Counted from the first letter of the stretch, positions 1-8,012 are shown. The stretch: DNA of 64,000 nt from Chryseobacterium sp. (GCA_031286615.1 JAITUA010000022.1:1-64000), one strand, 5' to 3'. A program made the numbers and translations. Notes: a model not told the origin generated them from the sequence alone.

Positions 1-103
1 TATAAAATGTGATGTAATCATTTACGGATGCGGACTGAGCTTTACAGTTATGCATTAAAAATATACTTATTATAAATAAGCTTTTTAAAAAGATAGATTT
101 CAC
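1..103 (-). CDS. Partial small secreted protein, tandem paralogue of the 161-661 gene
   Basis: Reading the minus strand from a GTG at 103 gives 34 in-frame codons that run off the left edge. They match the first 34 residues of the neighbouring 161-661 product almost residue for residue (signal peptide with LMHNCKAQSASVN, then D/E-Y-I-T-F-Y). Only the N-terminus is visible, so whether the copy is intact cannot be told. The start appears to be GTG where the sister gene has ATG. It lies 57 bases downstream of the sister gene, in the same direction. Function unknown. Confidence 0.7.
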   Translation of the reverse strand, partial: MKSIFLKSLFIISIFLMHNCKAQSASVNDYITFY

Positions 104-160
104 ATTTATAATTTTAAAATTCATTGTGGATATACCATTATTTTCACCCTCTCCTAAAAA

Positions 161-661
161 TTATTTTCCAGACCAATCATTGCTGTTATAACCGTTAACG
201 CCAATAAAGTCTATGCTTTCAATTTTCATATTCGAAAAAAACTGAACAAAAGTATCATTCCACTCTCCATGATACTGTAAAACCATGCTTTTAATTTGCG
301 AAGGAATTTCATCCTGAAAGGTAATTGTTATCCAGGGAATTTGAAATTTATTGTCCAATGCGGGCTTATCCATATTCGAATCACAAAAAAACAATCTTAG
401 TTTATAATATTTTCTACCAGTATCTGTTTTGCTACCATATCCTAAATTTACAATACTTACATTTTTATTTAATAATTCATTATAAAATTTAGAGAAGTTT
501 TGCCCATAAAACTGAGTTTTATTCGCGGCAACAGTATTTAATTTTGGAACAACTCCATTATAAAATGTTATATATTCGTTTACAGATGCAGACTGTGCTT
601 TACAGTTATGCATTAAAAATATACTGATAATAAATAAGCCTTTTAAAAATATTGATTTCAT
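161..661 (-). CDS. Small secreted protein of unknown function
   Basis: A 166-residue protein with a clear hydrophobic signal peptide (about residues 1-22). The LMHNC stretch is only a weak lipobox, so signal peptidase I cleavage near AQSA is equally possible. I do not recognise the family. The mature part is rich in aromatic residues and asparagine. It starts 22 bases after the stop of the JAMM-motif lipoprotein at 684-2120 and is followed by a second copy of itself (1-103), so the three genes look like one transcript. An immunity or accessory role for the upstream protein is an inference from this order alone. Confidence 0.7.
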   Translation of the reverse strand: MKSIFLKGLFIISIFLMHNCKAQSASVNEYITFYNGVVPKLNTVAANKTQFYGQNFSKFYNELLNKNVSIVNLGYGSKTDTGRKYYKLRLFFCDSNMDKPALDNKFQIPWITITFQDEIPSQIKSMVLQYHGEWNDTFVQFFSNMKIESIDFIGVNGYNSNDWSGK

Positions 662-683
662 ATTATTTTTTTTAATAATTAAA

Positions 684-2120
684 TTACGGGCATTTTGATA
701 CTTTCACACCATCTTTAACTTTCCCGCCGCTGTACGGTACCGTTATCTGCGTTATTTCTGCGTTTATTTTTTTTAGATTTCCATTCGCATCCGCCTTAGC
801 AATACTAATACCCGCATTAAATTTATTCAAAATATAAGCCATTGCAACAGCTCTGCTATCGTAATTTTCTCCTGAACTATTTTCAGATGCCCCAGATTGA
901 TAATATACGTCTGCTTTATAAAACTCTATTCCTAATACACTTTTTTCTTTAATTGAATGACCTTCAAGATCATAATTTTCATCTTTTGGATATTGACTAA
1001 GAAATTGCTGAGCCAAAGAAGCATTATTAATGACTAAGGCATAGGTCTCCGCTGTTCCTTCATCAGAATTACCATACACAAAGCGATATTTAAGGGCAGG
1101 GTTACCTGCAAGGGAAGTAATCATATGATATAAATCTCCTCCCGAAGGATTGCCTCTACTTCCGGCGTGAGAATGTCCATCACCAATATAAGGGCTTGTT
1201 AATTGAGAAGTGGGAATGGTTCCATTTGAAGCATTCTGCTCTACGGGTGGTGTTACTTCATACTGGCCATTAGGTTTCTGGCCTATTGCTACAGACCATT
1301 CATTAGAAGCCTGAACTTTTCCTTTTAAAGCAACATCCATTTTTTGTTGTACTTCACTATTTTTTAGAATAGTATTGGCACTCGTCATTGAGCTTTCTGC
1401 CTTTTTACAAGGATCTTGTGTAGTACTACTTCCGGTTCCTCCACCATGCATAATTGGGCCTCCACTCATATCTCCTGTATAGGGAGGTGTATAGGTTCCG
1501 TCACCACCTGTACCGGGAATAGGATCATGTATAGGAGGGTTAGTGCTTGGAGGCGTAATGATGATCTCCGGAATTTCTTTTACAGGAGGATCCGGCTCAC
1601 CTCTGCTTGCCATTTTTTTAGAATAATAATTCTGAAACTCTCCAATCATTCTTTGAGTGGAAGCGGAGGCATCATGCACAAGATAAAAATCTACCCAGCT
1701 TCTGTCTTCATTCAGTTTGCCATACCATAGAGCGGTCACTTTTCCATCTCTCAGTATCGGATAGAAAATGTATTTTTTATCCTCACCGAAGGTTTGTGAA
1801 GCCACATTATAATCTATTTCTCCAAAATCATCAGCCAGCTTATCATAAAAATCAGGATGTTTCACCAGGAATTGGTAAATAATTTCACTGAAAGGTTGTG
1901 CATAGCTTAACGGAAGAGTAACTCCACTTTTAGAAGAATGTGTTTTCTTGCTTAGGATTTCCTGGGAACGAAGATTTTCAAACCTTTCAAAAGCTCCTAT
2001 TTTCTCATTTTGTGCTCTTTGTTCAGAATTGGCCATCTCATCCGTACTACAGGCGTAGAGAAGGAAAATGAATCCCATTGCTGAAGCGAGCAGCTTTAAG
2101 TTTTTTTTCATCATAGACAT
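684..2120 (-). CDS. Lipoprotein with C-terminal JAMM/JAB-type metalloprotease motif
   Basis: A 478-residue protein. The N-terminus has a lipoprotein signal ending LLYAC (Cys24 as lipid anchor; the start could also be Met4). Residues about 175-235 form a proline/glycine-rich linker. The C-terminal part carries H316-x-H318-x7-S326-x2-D329, the exact spacing of the JAMM zinc signature (HxH-x7-S-x2-D), preceded by a candidate glutamate at 274 in NEWSVAIG, as in JAB domains. The family includes deubiquitinase-like peptidases and JAB-like toxin domains of polymorphic toxins. Two tandem copies of a small secreted protein follow it. An effector with duplicated immunity genes is one reading; a surface-anchored peptidase with accessory proteins is another. 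Confidence 0.7.
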   Translation of the reverse strand: MSMMKKNLKLLASAMGFIFLLYACSTDEMANSEQRAQNEKIGAFERFENLRSQEILSKKTHSSKSGVTLPLSYAQPFSEIIYQFLVKHPDFYDKLADDFGEIDYNVASQTFGEDKKYIFYPILRDGKVTALWYGKLNEDRSWVDFYLVHDASASTQRMIGEFQNYYSKKMASRGEPDPPVKEIPEIIITPPSTNPPIHDPIPGTGGDGTYTPPYTGDMSGGPIMHGGGTGSSTTQDPCKKAESSMTSANTILKNSEVQQKMDVALKGKVQASNEWSVAIGQKPNGQYEVTPPVEQNASNGTIPTSQLTSPYIGDGHSHAGSRGNPSGGDLYHMITSLAGNPALKYRFVYGNSDEGTAETYALVINNASLAQQFLSQYPKDENYDLEGHSIKEKSVLGIEFYKADVYYQSGASENSSGENYDSRAVAMAYILNKFNAGISIAKADANGNLKKINAEITQITVPYSGGKVKDGVKVSKCP

Positions 2121-2145
2121 TTGGTTTTATTAGGTTAAATATAAT

Positions 2146-2175
2146 ATTTATTATCACGTAAATGTGATAATAAAT
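2146..2175. promoter_or_regulatory. Perfect 12-bp inverted repeat, possible operator
   Basis: Arms ATTTATTATCAC (2146-2157) and GTGATAATAAAT (2164-2175) are exact complements with a 6-base spacer. The site lies 25 bases upstream of the JAMM lipoprotein start, in the divergent spacer shared with the XRE regulator. There is no T-run, so a protein-binding site fits better than a terminator. Which protein binds is unknown. Confidence 0.5.
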
Positions 2176-2208
2176 GCAATATTATATAGAACTTTATCTT
2201 CGTACAAC

Positions 2209-2241
2209 AACTGTTGGTTATAAAATCAATAACCAACAGTT
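2209..2241. promoter_or_regulatory. Perfect 13-bp inverted repeat, candidate XRE operator
   Basis: Arms AACTGTTGGTTAT (2209-2221) and ATAACCAACAGTT (2229-2241) match exactly around a 7-base spacer. A Bacteroidetes -7 box (TATATTTG, 2259-2266) follows, so the palindrome covers the expected -33 region of the promoter for the XRE gene at 2281. This is the layout of an autorepressor site; the binding itself is inferred. Confidence 0.55.
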
Positions 2242-2258
2242 ATCATTTCAAATTATTT

Positions 2259-2266
2259 TATATTTG
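2259..2266 (+). promoter_or_regulatory. -7 promoter element for the XRE regulator
   Basis: TATATTTG fits the Bacteroidetes TAnnTTTG -7 consensus and sits 14 bases before the ATG at 2281, giving a very short leader. No clear TTTG -33 box is visible; that region is taken up by the inverted repeat ending at 2241. Confidence 0.45.
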
Positions 2267-2280
2267 TAAAAAATACCTCC

Positions 2281-2652
2281 ATGAGCTTAGGAACCAAACT
2301 AAAGCAGCTAAGACAAGATAAAAACTGGTCACAGGCTGATGCCGCTTACCGATTAGATATTTCACAACCGGCCTATAACAAATGGGAAACAGATCAGGCA
2401 AAACCCAATATAGATAAACTGGGAAAAATTGCAGAGGTTTTTGAAATTGAAATACAGGAGCTATTCAATAATGATGCAACTGTAATAATTTCTAATAATA
2501 CATTCGAGACATCAAATATTGTATACCCGAAGGATTCAACTATTAATATGCAATCTCCTGAACTTATTGAAAGTATTCTAAAAAACCAGGAGCAGATTTC
2601 GAAACTCATTGAATCTCAGAATAAATTAATAGAAAGCCTGCTGAAGAAATAA
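2281..2652 (+). CDS. XRE-family HTH transcriptional regulator
   Basis: A 123-residue protein with an N-terminal Cro/C1-type helix-turn-helix (about residues 5-60; [21 protein letters not shown] shows the two DNA-binding helices) and a C-terminal amphipathic stretch ([20 protein letters not shown]) that should form a coiled coil for dimerisation. A palindromic candidate operator lies just upstream. The stop codon overlaps the next start by one base (TAATG), linking it to the first gene of the polyene cluster, so it may be the cluster's local regulator. That role is inferred from position only. Confidence 0.8.
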   Translation: MSLGTKLKQLRQDKNWSQADAAYRLDISQPAYNKWETDQAKPNIDKLGKIAEVFEIEIQELFNNDATVIISNNTFETSNIVYPKDSTINMQSPELIESILKNQEQISKLIESQNKLIESLLKK

Positions 2653-3206
2653 TGGAAACACCATTAATGAAGAAAACAAACACCTGCACCATAGAACATT
2701 CAAAAATAACCGTTGACGGAAATCTTATTTTTGAAAGCCCTGGCGAAACATTTCAGGAATTTGCCAAAGAAGCCTATAAAAGTTTAGACCTCAGCTATCC
2801 CAAGTTTCATAAAATGGATCATTTGAGTAAGCTGGCCTTTCTTTCTGCCGAAACCATTTTGAAAGATGAAGATCACAGCAGAACAGCCATCGTTTTTGCC
2901 AACAGGTCATCCAGCCTGGATACAGATTTCAAATATCAGGAAAGTATCAATAATCAGGATAATTTTTATCCAAGTCCGGCAGTTTTTGTCTATACATTAC
3001 CCAATATCTGTGTTGGTGAAATCAGCATCAAACACAAAATGCAGACAGAAAATGCTTTTTTTGTTTTGGATGAATTTGATGAAAATTTTTTAAACGACTA
3101 TTCTGAACAAATCCTGCTGTCCGGGAAGGCTGACAAAGTATTGTGCGGCTGGGTAGAATTGTATCAAGAAAATTACAAAGCTTTTGTATATTTGCTAACC
3201 TTATAA
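2652..3206 (+). CDS. Truncated beta-ketoacyl synthase-like protein of the polyene cluster
   Basis: A 184-residue protein that resembles only the N-terminal half of a ketosynthase: the stretch with [21 protein letters not shown] and [20 protein letters not shown] follows the KS core around the nucleophile elbow. A full KS has about 400 residues and later His residues, which are absent here. No frameshift remnant follows, so it looks like a dedicated short protein rather than a broken gene. Met6 at 2667 is an alternative start. Its location ahead of ACP and the KS pair suggests a scaffolding or accessory role in chain building, which is an inference. Confidence 0.6.
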   Translation: METPLMKKTNTCTIEHSKITVDGNLIFESPGETFQEFAKEAYKSLDLSYPKFHKMDHLSKLAFLSAETILKDEDHSRTAIVFANRSSSLDTDFKYQESINNQDNFYPSPAVFVYTLPNICVGEISIKHKMQTENAFFVLDEFDENFLNDYSEQILLSGKADKVLCGWVELYQENYKAFVYLLTL

Positions 3207-3207
3207 A

Positions 3208-3262
3208 AATGTAACAATATAACAGTGTGATGATATAATGATCTTAATGATATACTGAAGCA
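3208..3262. repeat. Degenerate octamer repeat array
   Basis: The spacer reads as consecutive 8-base units related to GTAACAAT: GTAACAAT, ATAACAGT, GTGATGAT, ATAATGAT. A second array with the same unit in both orientations lies at 3546-3614. This looks like a low-complexity intergenic repeat family and not a terminator. Confidence 0.5.
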
Positions 3263-3281
3263 CTGGTAAACCAACTTAATT

Positions 3282-3539
3282 ATGGAAAACTTAAAAACAG
3301 AATTGAAACACAAAATTATTGAAGTTCTTAACCTTGAAGACGTATCTGTAGAGGAAATCAAAGATACTGATCCATTATTCGGAGGAGGATTAGGACTGGA
3401 TTCTATTGACGCTTTGGAACTGATCGTTCTTCTTGATAAAGACTACGGAATAAAATTAGCTGATCCTAAAAAAGGAAAGGAAATCTTTCAATCTATTGAC
3501 ACGATGGCAAAATTCATCGAAGACAACAGAACGAAATAA
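3282..3539 (+). CDS. Acyl carrier protein (polyene cluster)
   Basis: An 85-residue acidic acyl carrier protein. The phosphopantetheine attachment motif is GLGLDSIDALEL, with Ser41 as the predicted site of modification; the rest forms the usual four-helix ACP outline. It should carry the growing aryl polyene chain for the ketosynthase pair encoded just downstream. The length is normal for a type II ACP. A second ACP is encoded at 16214-16468; the two may serve starter loading and elongation, or two different chains. Confidence 0.9.
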   Translation: MENLKTELKHKIIEVLNLEDVSVEEIKDTDPLFGGGLGLDSIDALELIVLLDKDYGIKLADPKKGKEIFQSIDTMAKFIEDNRTK

Positions 3540-3545
3540 ATTTAT

Positions 3546-3614
3546 ATAACAATCTAACAGTGTAGCCATGTAGCAATGATTAATCAATTGTTAGATCGCT
3601 GCACTGTTACATTA
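3546..3614. repeat. Degenerate octamer repeats in inverted arrangement
   Basis: Forward units ATAACAAT, CTAACAGT, GTAGCCAT, GTAGCAAT are followed by the same kind of units on the opposite strand (GTAACAGT, GCAGCGAT, CTAACAAT read from the minus strand), so the spacer can fold into an imperfect hairpin. It is related to the array at 3208-3262. The upstream codons of the longest reading frame for the next gene run through this repeat, which argues for the later start at 3624. Confidence 0.5.
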
Positions 3615-3623
3615 TTTAATACC

Positions 3624-4823
3624 ATGAGTCAAAAAATTGCCATAACGGGAATGGGCATCATTTCCTCCATCGGAAACAATGTGGAGGAAAATTTTATTTC
3701 ATTACAATCCGGAAAACATGGAATTTCAGACATTGAAATGTTTGAAACCCGACATGCCGGAATCATTAAAACAGGTGAAATAAAATTATCCAACAAAGAA
3801 CTTGTACAACAGCTTCAGCTTGATGAAGACAACAATGTAACAAGAACTTCTTTATTGGGAATGGTTGCTGCTAAAGAAGCTGTAGAAAGTGCAGGAATTT
3901 CAGATATCAACGGTTACAGAACCGGATTGATCTCTTCTACCAGTGTAGGAGGAATGGATATTACTGAAAAATACTTCTACTCTTACGAAGACTTTCCTGA
4001 AGAGCAAAAATATATTGACGCTCATGATGCCGGAAATTCCTCATTGGCAATTGCCGATTATCTGGGATTAAAAGGCATGGTCTCTACCATCAGTACAGCA
4101 TGTTCATCAGCAGCCAATGCCATTATGATGGGTGCTAAACTGATCAAAAACGGAGTATTGGACCGTGTCATTGTAGGAGGAACAGACTCTCTTTCAAAGT
4201 TTACACTGAACGGATTCAACACCCTGATGATTCTTACGGATTCTTACAACACTCCTTTTGACAACAACAGAAAAGGATTAAATCTTGGGGAAGCAGCTGC
4301 TTTCTTAGTTCTTGAGTCTGAAGAGATAGTCAAAAAAGAAAATAAAAAGGTTCTTGCCTATCTTTCGGGATATGGAAATACCAACGATGCACACCATCAG
4401 ACAGCATCTTCTGAAAACGGACAGGGAGCATTTTTAGCGATGCAGCAAGCATTAAAAATTTCAGGATTATCTAAAGAAAATATAGATTATATCAACGTTC
4501 ACGGAACAGCTACTCCTAATAATGATTTATCAGAAGGAATTGCTATGATCAGAATCTTTGGTGAAAATAATGTTCCTGAATTCAGCTCTACAAAAGCATT
4601 TACGGGACACACGCTGGCAGCGGCAGCAGGAATTGAAGCTGTATTCTCAATATTAGCTATGCAAAACAGTGTTATCTTCCCGAACCTGAATTTCAAAACA
4701 AAAATGGAAGAATTTGATCTTACTCCTGTTACCGAACTGAAAGAAAAAAATATCAATCATGTACTTTCCAATTCGTTTGGGTTTGGAGGAAACTGTTCAA
4801 CCTTAATTCTTTCAAAATCATGA
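3624..4823 (+). CDS. Beta-ketoacyl-ACP synthase, KS-alpha of the aryl polyene system
   Basis: A 399-residue FabF-type condensing enzyme. The start at 3624 (MSQKIAITGMG) is chosen because that is where KS homology begins; the longer frame from 3576 only translates an intergenic repeat. All catalytic residues are present: Cys160 in STACSS, His293 in VHGTATP and His329 in FTGHTLAAAAG, with the C-terminal FGFGG loop. It should condense malonyl-ACP units onto the aryl starter. The stop overlaps the next start (ATGA), so it is translationally coupled to the inactive partner at 4820, as in the ApeO/ApeC pair of aryl polyene clusters. Confidence 0.9.
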   Translation: MSQKIAITGMGIISSIGNNVEENFISLQSGKHGISDIEMFETRHAGIIKTGEIKLSNKELVQQLQLDEDNNVTRTSLLGMVAAKEAVESAGISDINGYRTGLISSTSVGGMDITEKYFYSYEDFPEEQKYIDAHDAGNSSLAIADYLGLKGMVSTISTACSSAANAIMMGAKLIKNGVLDRVIVGGTDSLSKFTLNGFNTLMILTDSYNTPFDNNRKGLNLGEAAAFLVLESEEIVKKENKKVLAYLSGYGNTNDAHHQTASSENGQGAFLAMQQALKISGLSKENIDYINVHGTATPNNDLSEGIAMIRIFGENNVPEFSSTKAFTGHTLAAAAGIEAVFSILAMQNSVIFPNLNFKTKMEEFDLTPVTELKEKNINHVLSNSFGFGGNCSTLILSKS

Positions 4824-5881
4824 GTGCAGTATACATCAACAGTGCATCCTGCATCTCAGTTCAGGACACTTTAAACGAAAATATTCTTCAGAATCTTACT
4901 CCTGAGAATTCTTCCCATATCATCAAAGCGATAGAACCCAATTATAAAGAGTTCATTCCGCCAGCTATGATCAGAAGAATGTCCAAAACGGTAAAAATGA
5001 GTTCTGTAGCCTCACATTATGCTTTAAAAGAAGCAGGTATTGAACAGCCGGATGCCATCATCGTAGGAACCGGAATGGGTTGCTCGCAGGATTCTGAAAA
5101 GTTCCTGAAAAATGTGATTGATAATCATGAAGAGTTCCTTACCCCTACCTTTTTCATCCAGTCTACTCACAATACGGTAGCAGGGCAAATTGCTCTTGGA
5201 CTACAGTGCCATGCGTATAACTTCACGTATGTGAATACATCTTCTTCACTGGAGTTTTCATTATTGGATGCTCAGCTTCAGATCAATGACGGAGAAGCAG
5301 AAAATGTTTTGGTAGGTTCTACAGATGAACAGACTGCCAGGACAATGGAGCTTTACTGTTTAAATAATACGATAAAAAAAGAAGCAGATCTTCCTGCTGA
5401 TTATTTACATTCCACCACCAACGGAGTAGTTTGGGGTGAAGGTGCCAGCTTCTTTGTCGTAGGGAAAAATAAGACCGAAAGCTCTTACGCAAAGCTTAAA
5501 AATATCTATATCAGTAACAAAGTTGAGTTAGATGAAGTGCAGGACTTTATCCAAAATTTCTTAACTCAGAATAATCTTTCAACCGGTGATATTGATGCTG
5601 TTATCTTAGGATTCAGTGGAGATGCAGATTCTGACGTTTACTATACCAAAGCAATGGATCTGTTTCCAAACTCATCTTTGCTTTATTACAAGCATTTGAG
5701 TGGAGAATTTAATACTGCCAGTGGTTTTTCAACATTTATCGCCTGTCATATCCTTAAAGAACAGCAGATTCCGGAAGTGATGATGATTAATGCAGAAAAG
5801 AAGGAAAGCGTAAATAATGTACTTCTTTATAATCATCTGGCGGGTGATGATCACAGTCTGGTGCTATTGGAAAAGGCATAA
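4820..5881 (+). CDS. Ketosynthase-like chain-length factor (KS-beta)
   Basis: A 353-residue thiolase-fold protein that lines up with the KS upstream but has lost its catalytic residues: the nucleophile position reads NTSSSLEF (no Cys), the HGTxT motif is replaced by GFSGDADSD, and the second His motif by YKHLSGEFNTASG. This is the pattern of a chain-length factor that forms a heterodimer with an active KS. It overlaps the KS-alpha gene by 4 bases, which supports a fixed 1:1 complex. By analogy with type II polyketide and aryl polyene systems it would set the polyene length. Confidence 0.82.
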   Translation: MSAVYINSASCISVQDTLNENILQNLTPENSSHIIKAIEPNYKEFIPPAMIRRMSKTVKMSSVASHYALKEAGIEQPDAIIVGTGMGCSQDSEKFLKNVIDNHEEFLTPTFFIQSTHNTVAGQIALGLQCHAYNFTYVNTSSSLEFSLLDAQLQINDGEAENVLVGSTDEQTARTMELYCLNNTIKKEADLPADYLHSTTNGVVWGEGASFFVVGKNKTESSYAKLKNIYISNKVELDEVQDFIQNFLTQNNLSTGDIDAVILGFSGDADSDVYYTKAMDLFPNSSLLYYKHLSGEFNTASGFSTFIACHILKEQQIPEVMMINAEKKESVNNVLLYNHLAGDDHSLVLLEKA

Positions 5882-5909
5882 TTGTTGAAATTGAAAATTG
5901 TACGGTCTA

Positions 5910-5986
5910 ATTGTCATTCAGAGCGGAACGCAGTGAAGCGTGGAATCTAAATTAGAAATTAGTCTGGACTCCTACGGAGTGACAAT
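5910..5986. repeat. MITE-like dispersed repeat with terminal inverted repeats
   Basis: A 77-base element bounded by ATTGTCATTC and GAGTGACAAT (9 of 10 complementary). The inside holds the phrases GCGGAACGCAGTGAAGCG and CTCCTACGGAGTGAC, a style of intergenic repeat common in Chryseobacterium genomes. A related element lies at 62866-62944 and a fragment at 31371-31393. No coding capacity. Confidence 0.55.
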
Positions 5987-6036
5987 GGTATACAATAAAT
6001 ATTACGCCTATAAAACTTGTAAAAAACCAACCAGCA

Positions 6037-6792
6037 ATGAAACATTATCCATTCATCCTGTTCTATCTTTTCTGTAACGTTTTTATTTATGCGTTTCATG
6101 GAAGCTTTTGGGTGTATCTGTTTTGTTTTTTTGCTTTTTCTGCAGTTGTAGTCTGGGGTTCTTTTGATATTGAACTGGGATATTTTGTTAACAGTATCAC
6201 TCATAAACGCACAAAGATCAAAGAAGTAGCTCTTACTTTTGACGATGGCCCTACTGAGTTTACTCCAAAGTTTTTAGACCTACTTAAAGAATATCAGGTA
6301 AAGGCAACCTTTTTCTGTATTGGAAAACAGATTGAAAAATATCCTGAAACATTTCAAAGAATCATAGAGGAAGGTCATACGATCGGAAATCATACATTAT
6401 CACATTCCAATTCCACAGGATTTTTATCTACTTCAAAAATGATTGACGAAATTGAAAAGTGTGATGAAGTGATTAAAAATACAGGAAATAGAACAACTCA
6501 TCTTTACAGACCTCCTTTCGGGGTAACAAATCCCAATATTGCAAAAGCGATCAAAAGAACGCATAAAGTAAGCATAGGATGGAATGTCCGGTCTTTAGAT
6601 ACCATCATTGATGATGAAAAGAAGATCTACGGCAGAGTGACTAAAGGCCTGAAGAAAGGCAGTATTATCCTTCTTCATGACACTTCGGAAAAGACCTGTC
6701 GTGTACTGGCCAATTTATTAGTATTTTTGAAGGATAAAAAATATTCAACATTTACTGTTGATACAATTATAAATTCAAATAGAAATGATTAA
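6037..6792 (+). CDS. Membrane-anchored polysaccharide deacetylase (NodB homology)
   Basis: A 251-residue protein with two hydrophobic N-terminal segments (about residues 5-20 and 24-40), then a carbohydrate esterase family 4 domain: motif 1 LTFDDGPT with Asp69-Asp70, motif 2 NHTLSH with metal ligands His119 and His123, motif 3 YRPPFG and motif 5 LLHDTS. It should remove N- or O-acetyl groups from a glycan or a related acyl substrate at the membrane. It sits inside the polyene cluster and overlaps the LolA-like gene by 8 bases, so it probably acts on the pigment or its carrier and not on bulk peptidoglycan; that is an inference. Confidence 0.82.
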   Translation: MKHYPFILFYLFCNVFIYAFHGSFWVYLFCFFAFSAVVVWGSFDIELGYFVNSITHKRTKIKEVALTFDDGPTEFTPKFLDLLKEYQVKATFFCIGKQIEKYPETFQRIIEEGHTIGNHTLSHSNSTGFLSTSKMIDEIEKCDEVIKNTGNRTTHLYRPPFGVTNPNIAKAIKRTHKVSIGWNVRSLDTIIDDEKKIYGRVTKGLKKGSIILLHDTSEKTCRVLANLLVFLKDKKYSTFTVDTIINSNRND

Positions 6793-7411
6793 AAATATTG
6801 CTTTCGGAGCATTCTTACTGGTTTCCGGTTTCTTTTTTGCACAAAATACAGCCATGTCAGGAGCTGAAGCTAAAGCATTTGTGTCTAAGGTATCTTCGGA
6901 GACTAAAGAAATCAAAACTTTACAGAGTGATTTTACCCAGACCAAAAAAATGGACTTTCTGGATAAAAGCATTGTAACTTATGGGAGAATGTCACTGCAG
7001 ACTCCCAATATGCTGAGCTGGAAATATACCAAACCTTATCAGTACAGCATTGTTTTTAAAAGCAATAAAATCTTCATCAATGATCAGGGGAAGAAATCAT
7101 CTGTAGATGCCAAAAGCAAAACATTTGAGAAGATCAACAAACTGATTGTAGGAAGCTCAAACGGAACAATGTTCAATGACCCTGAGTTCACGGTTATCTA
7201 TTTTAAGAATGGAAATTATAATGTAGCGAAGTTTATTCCTAAAACATCACAACTGCTTAAATATATCAAACAGATTGAGCTGTATTTCCCGAAGAACCAG
7301 TCTACGGTTTCCCAGGTGAATATGACGGAAGCTTCCGGAGATACTACGAATATTGTTTTCAAAAATACCAAAATCAATGCATCAATTCCTGCGTCAGAGT
7401 TTTCTTTATAG
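6785..7411 (+). CDS. LolA-like outer-membrane lipoprotein carrier protein
   Basis: A 208-residue periplasmic protein with a signal peptide ending near FFFAQ and the LolA pattern: LQSDFTQTKKMDFLDKSIVTYGRMSLQTPNMLSWKYTKP, then the half-barrel strands. LolA proteins carry hydrophobic cargo across the periplasm. A cluster-borne copy next to an acyl/polyene pathway suggests transport of the pigment or a lipidated intermediate to the outer membrane. The gene overlaps the deacetylase by 8 bases upstream and the following lipoprotein by about 35 bases, a tight operon. Confidence 0.8.
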   Translation: MIKNIAFGAFLLVSGFFFAQNTAMSGAEAKAFVSKVSSETKEIKTLQSDFTQTKKMDFLDKSIVTYGRMSLQTPNMLSWKYTKPYQYSIVFKSNKIFINDQGKKSSVDAKSKTFEKINKLIVGSSNGTMFNDPEFTVIYFKNGNYNVAKFIPKTSQLLKYIKQIELYFPKNQSTVSQVNMTEASGDTTNIVFKNTKINASIPASEFSL

Positions 7412-8012
7412 CCTGATCCTGAGTCTGGCTGTTTCCTGTAAAACGTATCAGCTAACTGATGCTAAACCAGTTCCTGCCTCTGAAAAGACGGTTGAAAACT
7501 TATATTTCTCTTCAGGTGAAGATTATGTCTACAAATGCCAGATGGACATTTATAAAAACCATGTAAGCGGTATTCTGATTATTAAAAAACTGAACGAAAC
7601 AACGCATCGTGTCGCATTAACATCAGATTTTGGGAATAAGCTGATTGATTTTGAAGTTTCCGACAATAGTTTTAAACTGAATTATGTACTTCCTGATCTG
7701 GATAAAAAAATAGTCATCAATTTTCTGAAAAATGATTTCCAGCAGCTTCTGAAGAGACAGTACCCGGTAAGCGAAAGTTTTGAGAATGACAATGCTAAAA
7801 TCTATCTTTCAAAAATTGAGAACAAAAGCTATTATTTATTCTTCAATAAGGAAAATAGTTTACTGAAACAGATCATTTACACGAGAAATAGGAAGGAGAA
7901 AATCGATTTTACTTTTGATGCAAAAAAACCTATCTTCGCGGATAGCTTAAACTTACAGCACAAAGATTTTAAGATCAACATAAAACTATTTCAAATAACC
8001 GAAACGGAATAA
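7377..8012 (+). CDS. Lipoprotein of unknown function in the polyene cluster
   Basis: A protein of 211 residues if the Met codon at 7377 is used (MHQFLRQSFLYSLILSLAVSC, a good lipoprotein signal); the longer frame from 7353 adds eight residues before the signal and overlaps LolA further. No known domain is recognised. The mature part is a beta-rich, lysine-rich sequence that could have a LolB-like fold, which would fit its place directly after a LolA-like gene, but this is a guess from context. Confidence 0.65.
   Translation: MHQFLRQSFLYSLILSLAVSCKTYQLTDAKPVPASEKTVENLYFSSGEDYVYKCQMDIYKNHVSGILIIKKLNETTHRVALTSDFGNKLIDFEVSDNSFKLNYVLPDLDKKIVINFLKNDFQQLLKRQYPVSESFENDNAKIYLSKIENKSYYLFFNKENSLLKQIIYTRNRKEKIDFTFDAKKPIFADSLNLQHKDFKINIKLFQITETE

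Noticed and set aside
1416-1730. Plus-strand reading frame inside the JAMM lipoprotein
   Set aside because: It lies fully antisense to a well-supported gene and shows no protein-like features.
3576-3623. N-terminal extension of KS-alpha
   Set aside because: The 16 codons translate an octamer repeat and precede the point where KS homology starts, so the start at 3624 is used.
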